DNA of 64,000 bases from Diphasiastrum complanatum (GCA_029204225.1 MU831832.1:1-64000); one strand, 5' to 3'. Counted from the stretch's first letter, positions 48,956-63,289 are shown. Numbers and translations: made by a program. The notes: generated by a model not told the origin, from the sequence alone.

Positions 48956-51631
48956 AGCATAGTTTTTGCCAATAGAACTTTGATCCATCATAAGAATGAT
49001 CTTCTTCCTAAGAATAGATCTCCTTTCAATGATCATGTAATGCTCAAAATAGAAACAACCATAATTGATATAGAGAATAGTGTCCACTTGGGATGCTTCA
49101 CTATTTCTTACATCAATTTTACATGTAAAAATGTGACTAGAACATGAAGAATCAAATAGAATGTAAATGAAATGATTCCACCATGCTTCCAACTCTGAAC
49201 TCTCTGGAAAAATACAGCAAACAAACAATAAATGTGAGTGATCAACTTTTGCTTGCATGTCTCCTCCTTCTTTGTCCTTTGTTGCCATGTATCCACCATG
49301 ATACTCCATGAATGAGCCTCCATCTTCATCTTGCCACAAGATACCATCAAACCTTAGAAATCCATGAGTAGGTGAGTACATTAATGATGAAAATCCAGCA
49401 CCACATGACTCCATAAACCAGGTAGGTTGCACTAGTCCATCTTCAAGATCTACTTGACACAAGAAAATGACCATGAATTCACCAAAAATTGACAATCTCC
49501 AAGTATTGGCACCAAGTAGCTCAACACTTGCGAACTTAGCCATGGATGAGTGACATAATGAACCTCCAATAGCTTCATTTCCATCAGCAAAATCAGCCAA
49601 GAATGCTAGTACAAATCCAACATCAAAACAATGCTCACCAATGTAGCTAGTTTTACCATATCTTGACAATTTGCACACATCCACATGAAATTGCTCAAAC
49701 ATGAGATAGAAAAAGTAAAGTAAACTTGAACAACACTTCCTTGATGCTCCTTTGACCTTACTTGAGTCTTCAATATTCTGCAAAAATAGATCCATAACAC
49801 CTTTGCCAATTAGCTCTCCTTTGATACTCTTGACTAGCTCCAAATTGCCACCTTCCCTTTTGACTAGTTGAAGCGCTTTGAGATCAACCTCTTGATCTTC
49901 AACTTGACCATCAAAGTCATTGAACAAACTTTGTTTTCCAGATCCATTACTTGATTTTACAGCAAGATAACATCCGTCCACTTGCATAGCTCCATGTACA
50001 CAAGAAGATCCTCCAAAAGATGTTTCACTCTTCATAAGAGCTTGATACTCAAGATCCATTGCTTGGATCCACTCCTCTTCTTTCCTTGCCTGATCTACAC
50101 CTGTAGGCTCATCCAAAGAGGTTAGAAAAGCAACATAATTTCCAAAAACTACTTGCTTACCCTTTTGATCATATGTGAGCCTTGAAGGTACTTGTATTTC
50201 TCTTGATGTTCTCCTTGGCTTTTGACTTGATGAAGGTCCATCATCACCACCATCCAAAGTAGGATCCTTCTCATCAACATCAAGAATGTTAGATCCATCT
50301 ACTTTACCATCAATCATGCTTGAAGACACCTTTGGAATGTTTCCCTCATCAAAAATGACATCTCTACCAACAATCACTTTGTTAGTAGAAGGAATGTAAA
50401 CCTTGTAGGCTTTACTCACCTCACTATATCCAACAAAAATACCTCTTCTTGAAGATGGATCCTCCTTGGTCCTATCATCAAGAGTAATGCTGACATAGCA
50501 TGTGCATCCAAAGGTTCTTAGAAAGTTGACACTCGGCCTCCTCGTGAATAGCATCTCAAAAGGTGTCCTTCCATCCAAAATAGCACTCGACCACCTATTG
50601 CACAAGAAATTGGCACACAACAAAGCTTGATCCCAAAATAGTTTGTCAAGATTGGCACTTAACCTCATAGCTTTAGCCCTTTCACATAAAGTTCTATTCT
50701 TCCTTTCAGCCACTCCATTTTGTTGTGGGGTCCTTGATATTGTATACTCCCTCTTGATCCCATGCTCATCACAAAAGGCCTTGAACTTGTTAGATATGTA
50801 CTCACCACCATTGTTTCCTCTCAAGCACTTGATCTTTGTGGAAAATTGGTTCTCCCTTGCATTCTTGAACTTGACAAAGACATCATACACTTCATCCTTG
50901 CTCTTTAGTAGATAGATCCAACAAAATCTACTAAAATCATCAATGAATGTTACATACATCTTAGCTCTACTATTGCTAATTGTAGTAAATCCATGAATAT
51001 CCGAATGTACAAGTTGAAAAGGCTTTGTACATCTAGAAATAGATCTAGTATAAGGTAGTCTATGTGACTTAGACAAAGCACAAGACTCACAAACATGCTT
51101 GTCATTACTTAAGGAACTTGGAAGACCAATCACAACCTTCTTCCTTGCCGTTACCTCCAATGACTTGAAGTTGAGGTGCCCCATCCTTTTGTGCCAAACC
51201 TCTTGAATAGAAATTTGCTCCCTTGCAACACATCCACTTTGGTTAGCAATAACACAAGCATCAAGTTTGAACAACTTCCCTTGCCTTTTACCTTTTCCAA
51301 TCAAGACATCCTTCCTTTTGATCAAACAAGCATCTCCATCAAACTCCACCTTGAGGCCCTTACTTAGCATTTGACTCACACTAAGCAAATTCTTGGTAAT
51401 AGATGGAATAAACAAGACATCCTCCAAATGAAGATTCCTATCTGTAGAGAGAGAAATACGAATTGTGCCAATCCCTTTGATTGCACACTCACCATCATTG
51501 GCCATGTAGATCACCCTCTTGTCATCTCCATATGCCAACAAAGAAGTGAAGTATTCTTTGTGAAAGGTCATGTGTGAACTTGCTCCACTATCAATCCACC
51601 AAGGATCTAGATCTCCATCATTAGCAAGCAT
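48938..51631 (-). CDS. copia-G protease-integrase fused in frame to unrecognised insert
   Basis: 897 codons without a stop. Protease: DPWWIDSGASSHMTFHKEYF. Pre-integrase: VWHKRMGHLNFKSLE. Integrase core: LVHSDIHGF, FIDDFSRFCWIYLL, LRGNNGGEY (the second Asp of the D-D-E set reads Asn) and NGVAERKN. The linker reaches QALMKSET at residue 537, as just before RT in copia-A, and then turns into 360 codons of unrelated sequence (FGGSSCVHGAMQVDGCYLAV ...). The insert has no YVDD or other RT block, is cysteine- and aromatic-rich, and ends at TAG. A 360-codon open stretch in such AT-rich DNA is very unlikely by chance, so the insert was probably coding where it came from. Confidence 0.85.
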   Translation of the reverse strand: MLANDGDLDPWWIDSGASSHMTFHKEYFTSLLAYGDDKRVIYMANDGECAIKGIGTIRISLSTDRNLHLEDVLFIPSITKNLLSVSQMLSKGLKVEFDGDACLIKRKDVLIGKGKRQGKLFKLDACVIANQSGCVAREQISIQEVWHKRMGHLNFKSLEVTARKKVVIGLPSSLSNDKHVCESCALSKSHRLPYTRSISRCTKPFQLVHSDIHGFTTISNSRAKMYVTFIDDFSRFCWIYLLKSKDEVYDVFVKFKNARENQFSTKIKCLRGNNGGEYISNKFKAFCDEHGIKREYTISRTPQQNGVAERKNRTLCERAKAMRLSANLDKLFWDQALLCANFLCNRWSSAILDGRTPFEMLFTRRPSVNFLRTFGCTCYVSITLDDRTKEDPSSRRGIFVGYSEVSKAYKVYIPSTNKVIVGRDVIFDEGNIPKVSSSMIDGKVDGSNILDVDEKDPTLDGGDDGPSSSQKPRRTSREIQVPSRLTYDQKGKQVVFGNYVAFLTSLDEPTGVDQARKEEEWIQAMDLEYQALMKSETSFGGSSCVHGAMQVDGCYLAVKSSNGSGKQSLFNDFDGQVEDQEVDLKALQLVKREGGNLELVKSIKGELIGKGVMDLFLQNIEDSSKVKGASRKCCSSLLYFFYLMFEQFHVDVCKLSRYGKTSYIGEHCFDVGFVLAFLADFADGNEAIGGSLCHSSMAKFASVELLGANTWRLSIFGEFMVIFLCQVDLEDGLVQPTWFMESCGAGFSSLMYSPTHGFLRFDGILWQDEDGGSFMEYHGGYMATKDKEGGDMQAKVDHSHLLFVCCIFPESSELEAWWNHFIYILFDSSCSSHIFTCKIDVRNSEASQVDTILYINYGCFYFEHYMIIERRSILRKKIILMMDQSSIGKNYARSIGS
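48955..50020 (-). other. Captured segment replacing RT in copia-G
   Basis: About 1066 bases bounded by copia sequence on both sides: left edge after GAGTGAAACA (50021-50030, minus strand), right edge at CATTGGAAGCTAGGAAAG. The encoded 360-residue stretch includes GKGVMDLFLQNIEDSSKVKG, SLLYFFYLMFEQFHVDVCKL, VQPTWFMESCGAGFSSLMYS and HGFLRFDGILWQDEDGG. I recognise no family. It may be a processed host transcript, part of another transposon, or sequence derived from non-coding RNA. No intron-like interruption is obvious. Confidence 0.75.
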
Positions 51632-51634
51632 ACA

Positions 51635-52495
51635 TCACAAAAGCATCATCATTTGCATCTTGCACATCCAAACCATCTTCATCAAGAGTAAGATTACCTT
51701 GCTTGTCTCTTGATCTCTCTTCTTCTTGTAGCACTCACTTGCAAAGTGTCCTTTGATGCCACAATAGAAGCACTTGAGCTTTGATCTATCCTTCTTTTTG
51801 CCACTTGAAGAAGCATCCACTTGATCTTGCCCTTTAGACCACTTGCTTTTGGTTTTTCCCTTGAATTTGCCCTTTGTGAACATAGCATCCTCTTGAAGTG
51901 TCGATGTAGATCCACCTCTTGCTTGAAGCCTATATTCCTCATTGATCAAGATCTCTTGAAGATCCATCAAACTTGGCAAAGTCTTTTGAATAGCAATACT
52001 TTGAACAATGTTAGCATGAGCATCCAACAAGCCATTAAGAATCACTTGAATAAGCCCTCCTTCCTTAATGCTTTCATCTATGCAAGCTAACTCATCATTC
52101 AATGCTTTCATTCTCAAAACAAAAGTACTTGGACTTTCTTCATTCTTTTGCAAACAAGAAAAGATTTGCCTTCTTAGAGTCAACACTCTAGAAGTAGACT
52201 TGGATTCATAAAGCTTCTTCAATGAATTCCAAGCTTCCAAAGATGATGTGCACTTACCAACTTCCTTGAGAAGTTCATTGGTAACATTCATCTTTATCAT
52301 GTGTAGAGCCTTCTTGGCCCTCTTGTCATACCTCAATTGATCTTGTTGTGTTGCTGGTCTCTCCTCCAAACCTACAACAATATCCAAAACATCATTCATC
52401 TCAAGAAGTGACTCCATCCTCACTTTCCATAATGAATAGTTACTTGAGGTAAGCCTATCATTGGCTTCCAACATGACTCCAATTGAGGTTGCCAT
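51635..52495 (-). pseudogene. gag: copia-G gag
   Basis: 286 codons. MATSIGVMLEANDRLTSSNY opens it, followed by SLWKVRMESLLEMNDVLDI, EAWNSLKKLYESKS, RVLTLRRQIFS and a CCHC knuckle (CFYCGIKGHFASEC). After KKKRDQETSK the frame drifts: comparison with copia-A suggests a one-base loss near 51700 and another small indel near 51630 before the protease frame resumes. Capsid and knuckle are therefore intact, but gag and PR are not in one frame. Confidence 0.85.
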
Positions 52496-53077
52496 GTAGC
52501 AATGACCTGATCTTATCTTTCAACCTACTTCAATGCACAAAGCACTCCTTTGAACAACAACAAATGCTTTCAAAAAAAATCACCAAGATTTGAAACTATC
52601 TCACAAATTCTCTTCTAGCACTTATCCAAGCAAATCAACACATAGAATCATGGAATCTTGATCAACCTATGATCTATCCTCAATCTAATGACTTTTGCCA
52701 CTTCCTAAGATTGAAACACACTCAAATGAAGTCCAGCAACCTCACTATCTAGAGATCCAATCAAAATTAGGGTTTTGACAAAATCAAAAAAATTGACTAT
52801 TCCAAATCTACATGCAAATGCTGAAAATTTGATATGCAATCTATAAGCAACCACTTAGGTTGAACCAATGATCCAAAAATCAGCCAAATCCAGCATGTGA
52901 ATTCAAAAATCGGAATTAAACAAGTATATTGACCTATTTAGTGTTTTGATCTACAAAAGATCCAATCTACAAAAGCAAAAAATCCGATTTTGGTGTAGAA
53001 TCCTCTCTAGCATGCTCTAGACTTGATATCTTCACCAAATCATTGATAGATCTGATTTCCTCCTTCATAACCTGAAA
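52496..53077 (-). other. Leader of copia-G
   Basis: About 580 bases between the primer site and gag, half the length of the copia-A leader. No frame is supported. Confidence 0.6.
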
Positions 53078-53094
53078 CACAAGCTCTGATACCA
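53078..53094 (-). promoter_or_regulatory. Primer binding site of copia-G
   Basis: The minus strand reads TGGTATCAGAGCTTGTG directly after the LTR end, an exact 12-base start of the plant initiator-Met tRNA complement. Confidence 0.9.
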
Positions 53095-53745
53095 TGTGAA
53101 AGATTTCAGATCCTTTAGATCCAATGTACTTGAATGATCTTTGGTTAGAAAGAGAAATACACTACCAATTTCACCAATGTAGAAAAAACCAGCATCTACA
53201 CACAATTTGAGATGCAAACACTAATAGAACTTGATCAAACTTGAATGAAATGATTATGTACTATTATTGTCCGTACAAAACCAGCAAGCTACTGTATTTC
53301 ACACGTGTGGATCCAAAAATAACAAATATAGATCATTCTACACATAGAATTGCAAGCAATCACCAAGATAGTGCACCAATGGATAGTAGAACCCAAGAGA
53401 ACCATGTATAAGCATGAAATGAGATAGAGAAGAGAGAAGATGAATCTCTCCACGAGTTACATCCTTTTATAGCAGGTCCAAACCCTATTTGGCCACTTGG
53501 CTTTCCCACCAAAATGCTAACCCTACCTATTTTGGGTCTAGATTCAATGTACCCAACTTATTCAAATTGAATCTACTCAAACTCACATTCTATCTTTCCC
53601 ACACTTTCAAAAAGTGTTTATTCAAATGAAATGTAGACTAATGAACTTTGGAAAGTCAACCTCTAAGTCTAAAACAAGTTTTGGCCTCAATATGCCAAAT
53701 ATGGAAATATTGCAAAATGTGATGAAACTAGTTGAATCTTTCACA
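53095..53745 (-). repeat. 5' LTR of copia-G (651 bp)
   Basis: Nearly identical to 47721-48370. The functional TATA-like box TATAAAAGG (minus strand) is at 53463-53471, placing the transcription start a few tens of bases further down. Confidence 0.95.
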
Positions 53746-53750
53746 GAGAC
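53746..53750. repeat. Target-site duplication, right copy (GAGAC)
   Basis: Identical to 47716-47720. Confidence 0.9.
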
Positions 53751-53789
53751 TTCCAACCTTTGAAAATCTACACAAGATCTTGTTACAGG

Positions 53790-54048
53790 AGGAACAATGG
53801 TGAGAAGTGATGAGGCTTCCATGGTACATAAGTATGCCATCGAGTGTGTGGATCGGTCACTACGTGACATATTGGGTATTGAAATTCCATTTGGAGGGAG
53901 TTCCGATCATTTTTTTTGGTGATTTCTGTCAGGTGCTCCTGGTTGTACGACAAGGCAATCGTGCACATATTGTGAGACCTTCATTGAAGTGCTCGCATTT
54001 GTGAAAATATATGGAGATGCACAAGCTGCCATTGAACATGCACGTTAT
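53790..54048 (+). pseudogene. PIF1/Helitron-type helicase relic
   Basis: The frame reads MVRSDEASMVHKYAIECVDR, then SLRDILGIEIPFGG. After a frameshift near 53905 it continues IIFFGDFCQVLLVVRQGNRA, HIVRPSLKCSHL, a stop, and KYMEMHKLPLNMHV. This is the PIF1 pattern in order: DR-x-LRDI, PFGG, GDFRQ-LPVV (here GDFCQVLLVV), G-x-R-x-x-I, LW-x-x (stop in place of W) and L-x-x-NMR. Such helicases are the C-terminal part of plant Helitron proteins. The relic is cut at the right by the LTR at 54052. Confidence 0.72.
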
Positions 54049-54051
54049 GGG

Positions 54052-54999
54052 TGTGAGAAATTGTCAGCTAGTTTGATCTTTTCTGTTTGGCAATTGAGGC
54101 CAATTTGCATTTTTAGACTTAGAGATATATATTTCAAAGTTATATTAGTCTAAACGTTTTTGAATTACCACTTTTGGAAAGTGAGGAAAAGTAAGTAGGC
54201 GAGTTTGGACCCATTCAAATTTGAATGATTGGTACATTGAATCTAGTCCATATTATGAGTAGGGTTTCGGATCTAGAAGTTTCTATAGAGGGAAGCCACA
54301 TTGTAGAAGTTCATTTGTTGATGGAATTGCTCAATCAATTGAGTACAGAGTAAGGTGACTCTCAGTCAGTGATGGCCAACCAGTAGTCGCTATCAGATAG
54401 CGATGGTCAGTCAAAAAAGAGTTTCATTAATGGCTTGCTAATTTGAAGAAACATGCACTCATGTTTGTCATAGAATAAGTACACATATCTTGCATAGGAG
54501 TGCGATGAAGTGTCCTATAGAAATGCGCTTGAGTTTCCTTGGATGGTAGTTAGAAATCAGAGTTAATCTAATATACATTTTATGTAAGCTCTAAATGTGA
54601 TATTGTAATTAGTGTACAGTTAATTAGATTTGTTGTATTCAGGTGTATTCGGGATGTGACCCGTTAGGATATATTGATCGAGCACTGATCCCGTAGATGG
54701 CTACTTGGGTTAGCCGGGTAGCCACACATAGGAAGAATTAGCTTGTACATAATTTTATACAGTGTATGCTATACTCGAGGGCATGTCTCGAGTTTGTCGG
54801 TCGAATGTGGCCATATCAGGCCCGACCTTAGTTTGACAAGTGGTAGGCCAATTTTAGGACACCTACCTTTTCATGCAGTTTGTGAATACTCTATATGTAC
54901 AATGTTTTTTTGTAATCTATTAACTTTTGTTGATAAGGAGTGGCTATGGTGATTGTGTGATGTGATCTGCATACTGCACTAGATTCTATCGGAATTTCA
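54052..54999 (+). repeat. 5' LTR of the eroded element (948 bp)
   Basis: Begins TGTGAGAAATTGTCAGCTAG and ends GGAATTTCA. Its first about 220 bases resemble the copia-G LTR read on the minus strand (shared TTTTAGACTTAGAG, ATTAGTCTAAA, CATTGAATCTAG and TAGGGTT), so the two families are related. Confidence 0.7.
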
Positions 55000-55001
55000 A
55001 C

Positions 55002-55014
55002 TTGGTATCAGAGC
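55002..55014 (+). promoter_or_regulatory. Primer binding site of the eroded element
   Basis: TTGGTATCAGAGC, two bases after the LTR end. Confidence 0.8.
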
Positions 55015-56884
55015 GTCAGGGTGTTGCAGGTATGCAGGATCCGGTGGAGCTATGGGATAGCATCTTTCACCAGGAGAAATAGCACTCAGAGCGTCTTAGG
55101 AGAGAGGACTCCATACAAGGTATCGGCAATCCGGATGGCTAGAGAAAGCAAAGTTCCCTCGATCGAAGCTTTGAGGAAGATCAGAACGATCGTCGTAGGT
55201 GGATTTCGGGGAGAATTCACGGAAAAACTTGTAGTTTTGGTGGTTTCGAGGAAGTCATTGATGGTGGCTTCATAATTCATTGTGTGGATAGTCGTTTGGT
55301 GCAACGGGGCTTGCATGAGAATGCAAAGAGCGGTGATGGAGAGCCATAGAAATTTACAAGAGCAGATTGGGTGGAAATCTGAGAAAATTGCAAAATTTTC
55401 AGATTCTATGAGCTATTGAAGACTTTCTCAGAAAAGCGGATCTTTAGCGGACAATTGGACACCAATCGAATAGCTGTAAATTTGATCACTGAGCTAAAGG
55501 AAGGGCGACTCAGTCAGATGATGATCTGCAAGAGAAACCATAGGAAATTGTGGTGTAAAAAGCCCAAAGGTCCTCTCTTTCTCACAGCTAGGGTTTAAAG
55601 ATGAAAAATCATGGATCTCTCTCTCCACATAACTATTTCTGGAACTATAAAAGTCCAGTGGAGGGCGCCCTGATGAGAGGATGGACATTGGCGGCCGTGG
55701 AGCAGACATAAAGAGGTCGTGAGAGAACCAAGTGGGTTTTCAAACCCCATTCAAGCAACCATACTTGGAAAACCTGGAGGAGGAAGTAGAGGTGAAGGAA
55801 GGAGAGCCGTGGAGGAGGCGCAGGCCTCGCGCGCATCCTACGAGAGGGAGGCCATAGCGTCTTGAGGAGCACAACGGCCGAAAGAGTTTGGATAAGTGCA
55901 CAGATGGGTGTAGGGCCATTGGATCTGGATCCATGGAGATCCACGGTCAGGATGTGATGCTTGGGGAGCAATATGGACTGCAGGATCAAGAGCCACCATT
56001 GGGATGCAAGTAAAGGGCCATGAAGGGCCAGAATGAAGTTTCTTCATTAAAAATTCTCAATGAGAAAGGCATTGAAGGGACTCAAAGTCCAGAATGGACT
56101 TCACTTCCTTAAAAATCTTCATTATGAAGAATCAGTTCAATTTTGCAAGGCATATTGGTTTTGGGCCTAACCTTGGCTAGAGGGCACCTTTTTTGGCCAT
56201 CCTTGGGCCAAAATAAACCCTGAAACTAGCTGCTCAGAGCCAGCGGATAGAGCAACGTCACAGAGCAGGGAAAAACATGTTTTGAGGTGTTTTCATCACC
56301 ATTCTACTGAGCAGAGTGCTGGTGACCTAGTGATGGGCTACATTCGCTATTTGGGTACCGTAGGGCCAAATTTGGGGCAATCTTTTGGCTTGTGAAACCT
56401 GCTACAAGGTGGTACAATGAGGCATTATTACTTCAAAATCATTATTACTTACTCTTGATAGGGTAACAGGGTGTTTGGAAGCGGTAAATGTAGTATGGGG
56501 GCAAATGGTAGCAGAATTGTGTGGAGAAAGCTAGTTTTGGCGATGAAAGTGCAGTTTGGCGGCGTGACTACTCATCATTGGCGACAATTTTGAGAGGGCA
56601 AGCATCACAGGTGAGAGGTAGGCATGGTATGCTGGTTACAAGTGAAAAATTCTTGTGATCAGGTTCAACTCTTGGGGTTAGAACCGACCAACGTCAGGTG
56701 GCATTTTGGGGGAACGCTCTCACAGGCATGATCGACAATAGTATTGTCGAATCAAGTGATAGCTTCATTGACGCACGCATCTGTAGCTTGGAAATTTTTT
56801 GTTCAGAGGGAAATATGGGCTAGCTTGGAGGTACACACATTTTGGCAGTGACGGGTGATGGAAGTGCGAGGTGGTGCCTATTGG
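55015..56884 (+). other. Interior of the eroded LTR element
   Basis: Several frames of 60-114 codons on both strands contradict each other and show no gag or pol motif. The first codons after the primer site (MQDPVELWDSIFHQEK) could be a vestigial gag start but soon meet stops. Confidence 0.4.
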
Positions 56885-57057
56885 AGGCCAGTTTTAAGAC
56901 ACCTGCCTTTTCATGCAATTTGTGAATACTCTATATGTACAGTGTTTCTTTGTAATTTATTAACTTTTGTTGTGCCATCTTTGAGAGCTTATGAGGAGTG
57001 GCTACAATGATTGTTTGATGTGATCTTTATATTGCACTAGATTCTATCGGAATTTCA
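56885..57057 (+). repeat. Partial 3' LTR of the eroded element
   Basis: Matches the last about 155 bases of 54052-54999 (shared CTTTTCATGCA, GTGAATACTCTATATGTACA and AGATTCTATCGGAATTTCA) with substitutions and one short insertion (CCATCTTTGAGAGCTTAT region). Confidence 0.75.
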
Positions 57058-61030
<3,973 letters not shown>

Positions 61031-61111
61031 GAACCACCAGTTGGCAAGAAACCCATTGGTTGCAAATGGGTATATAGAACTAAGTACCATGCAGATGGAA
61101 GCATAGCAAAA
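61031..61111 (+). pseudogene. copia RT fragment (27 codons)
   Basis: EPPVGKKPIGCKWVYRTKYH continues ADGSIAK, nearly identical to the copia-D RT start (CKWVYRTKYHADGSIARHKA). The fragment stops abruptly on both sides, so it is a small insertion or recombination remnant of a copia-D-like element. Confidence 0.75.
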
Positions 61112-61500
61112 ATACCATTTATGCAAAGACTCATCGAAGTAGTATTTTGTGTACAACATAGCTTTTCTTGATTACTCCATTGGAATAACAACTTGCCCCT
61201 TACAAATTGTGAGGACCAAAAGACAATGTACAGAGAAATCAACTACGTATAAAACCTTGATGGAAACCCATAAATTATGATGCCAAAATCATAAATCATT
61301 AATTAAAAATCATAACTCTATGAGTGCATACTTAAAAGAAGAGTATTAGCTTGTGCTTGGGCAATGATGGAACCTCGGAAAGATGTAGAGTAGGGTGGCA
61401 CCATTTAATGCCCAAAACTAATTTTCGAAACGATAGCAATGAAATCATGGACTACGATGGTTGCATTGGAAAGCAATGCATCCATTGTCTTTTCACATCA

Positions 61501-61625
61501 AATGATTTGGAAAAATATGAGTAAAATCAACTACAACAAAGATGAGTTGCTTTGGCTTTTTGTTGTAGTTGGTTGCTTCGACTCTTTCTTGTAGTTGATT
61601 CTACTCATATCTTTCCAAATCATTG
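61501..61625. repeat. Inverted repeat / foldback (arms about 45 bp)
   Basis: The left arm starts AATGATTTGGAAAAATATGA and the right arm ends CATATCTTTCCAAATCATT; the arms pair over about 45 bases with few mismatches. A second partner for the left arm's CAACTACAACAAA lies in the loop (TTTGTTGTAGTTG, about 61558-61570). Confidence 0.65.
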
Positions 61626-63050
61626 ACTATCATAGAGTTGATATTTGAACTTGATGCAATATCATGGGCTGATTCAGCATCTATAACTTTCCATTTTTCC
61701 TTCTTCAAAATAAAAAACTTTTCTACTTTCAACAATCCTTTTGGTCAATGGATTATGAAGCCTATAAGCTTTCTAATTAGAGAAATAACCAGCAAAAAGT
61801 GACTTAGTGCCAGTTTCATCTAGCTCTTGTCCGAGCTCTGTTGGCAATTTGTGCAAATACGATACATGGCCCATTAAAGCATAGATCTCATTCTATTTCT
61901 CGTGCCATCGGCTTACGAGTACAGTGCACCTTCTAAGGGTGCGTGACGTTATTTTTACAATTAGATCTGAGTCTTTTTGCCGACTCGGCCATGCTTTTAT
62001 TCCCATCGTCGTAAGATATGTTGGAGAGATGATGGGCTTTGGTTCTGCTCATTGGTCGATCTGTGACTTGTTGTCGACCTTCTGATCTTGGCATTCCTGG
62101 TAAATCTAGATTCTGGAACTCCTTCTTGGTTAATTCTTGATGCTCCATAGTGCAGTTTGGTGGCTCGATTCCTTCACTTAATATCCATTGGGCACTTTTG
62201 GCATTTGGAATCCATTAGAAGAATCTTCACCAGAATCTTCTAACATGCCCCCACTATAATTTTGGTGGCAGTCCCTTGGCACCTGCATATGTCTTTGGTG
62301 TTGGCGTGTGTGGCGATGTGAGACCGTTGCGAAAGAGGGTGAAAAAGGGGCATAGACAAGATGGGGAGGAAACTCGGCCTAAAAATGTGAGAAAAAATTT
62401 TGGCAACAAAATTGAGCGGTAGAGGGGGGAAAACAGAGAAGGTGTATATACAAATAGATAAGGGAAAAAATAAATAAATGGAGAAAAGAACATATGAAAG
62501 TAAGAAAGAGAAAATGAATTAACTTGAAAAACAAGAAAAAGAAGATGAGTCCATTGGTACTTTTTCTAGACTTCTAGTTTTTTTTGCTTTTTCTTTTTCT
62601 TTTTTCTTTTTCTTTTTTTTTATAAAAGAGAAACCAAGTGTGGAGATATGCTTCAGGGAGTCTATTCTAGGTGTTTGCCCTTCAGAGAGTCAAATTTCAT
62701 ATTTGTTCCTCCATCTCTTTGGGATCATCCGACTTTGTACATATTCGACAACATAGAATCTTTGAGTTCGAGCAATATCGCGTCAATGGTCCGGCACTGC
62801 TTGACAACTCTAATGACACAAGACAAATTATGTGTCATTGTATTATTCTTGGAGCAAATCATCAAAGGAGGAGTCAAAGGGAGCCTAATGGCAATGCATG
62901 ACGGAGGATGCTTAGTTTTTGAAGGATATTACGAGAATGGCACCCACTTGAGATAGGGCAATGTTTCACTTTAAAATTTGCAGCCCGTACTATTTGTTCT
63001 ATATAATATAGAGGAGCTAAACGATATAAGTGCATGTGTGTACAACAAAT
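61626..63050. other. 1.4 kb without a supported gene
   Basis: A minus-strand frame at 61933-62148 (71 codons) and two overlapping plus frames at 62648-62956 look partly protein-like but match nothing I know. On the minus strand, TAGTGGGGGCA (62246-62256) followed by TGTTAGAAGATTC looks like a polypurine tract and LTR start of an otherwise lost element. A T-rich tract lies at 62578-62622. Confidence 0.4.
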
Positions 63051-63289
63051 TTAAGTTCTTGAAATTGTGTTTTGGCAACAGTGGAAAGCACTCAGAAAAT
63101 CATGTGAGGTGCAAGCCATCTTACAAAAAAAGAGCAAAGCATTGGAAAGGCATGAACAGCATTGTTGAGTCCTTCTCTGCTCTGGACTAGTCGGTGTGTT
63201 TATATCGATTGTCTTATATGGTAGCCCCATTGCTAAATGCCGGTGGAGAAAAACATTGTATCGATCGACACTCCATAAAATACAAATCT

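Larger units (their letters stand above)
47721..53745 (-). mobile_element. copia-G: complete LTR element with RT replaced by foreign sequence
   Basis: 6025 bp with two LTRs of 650 and 651 bp, a perfect GAGAC target duplication, primer site, gag, protease, integrase, RNase H and polypurine tract. By eye the LTRs differ at about 13 positions plus one single-base gap (about 2%), so insertion is fairly recent. Between integrase and RNase H, where copia-A has about 890 bases of RT, there are about 1066 bases unrelated to RT. The element is of the same lineage as copia-A (gag, PR, IN and RNase H align well). Without RT it must depend on a partner. Confidence 0.93.
54052..57057 (+). mobile_element. 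Eroded non-autonomous LTR element
   Basis: A 948-bp 5' LTR, an initiator-Met primer site, about 1.9 kb of interior without a supported gene, and a partial 3' LTR (about 173 bp matching the LTR end). The 5' part of the second LTR is missing or replaced. The interior has GC-rich patches (55650-56000) unlike the copia coding DNA. Confidence 0.65.

Noticed and set aside
49470..49530. NTWRL in the captured segment of copia-G as a residual RT motif
   Set aside because: The same five residues open RT in copia-A, but the neighbouring residues do not match and the position is about 170 codons too late. Most likely coincidence.
61933..62148. 71-codon minus-strand frame as a gene
   Set aside because: No recognisable motif, no splice or operon context, and length within chance expectation. 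Kept only as part of an unannotated stretch.
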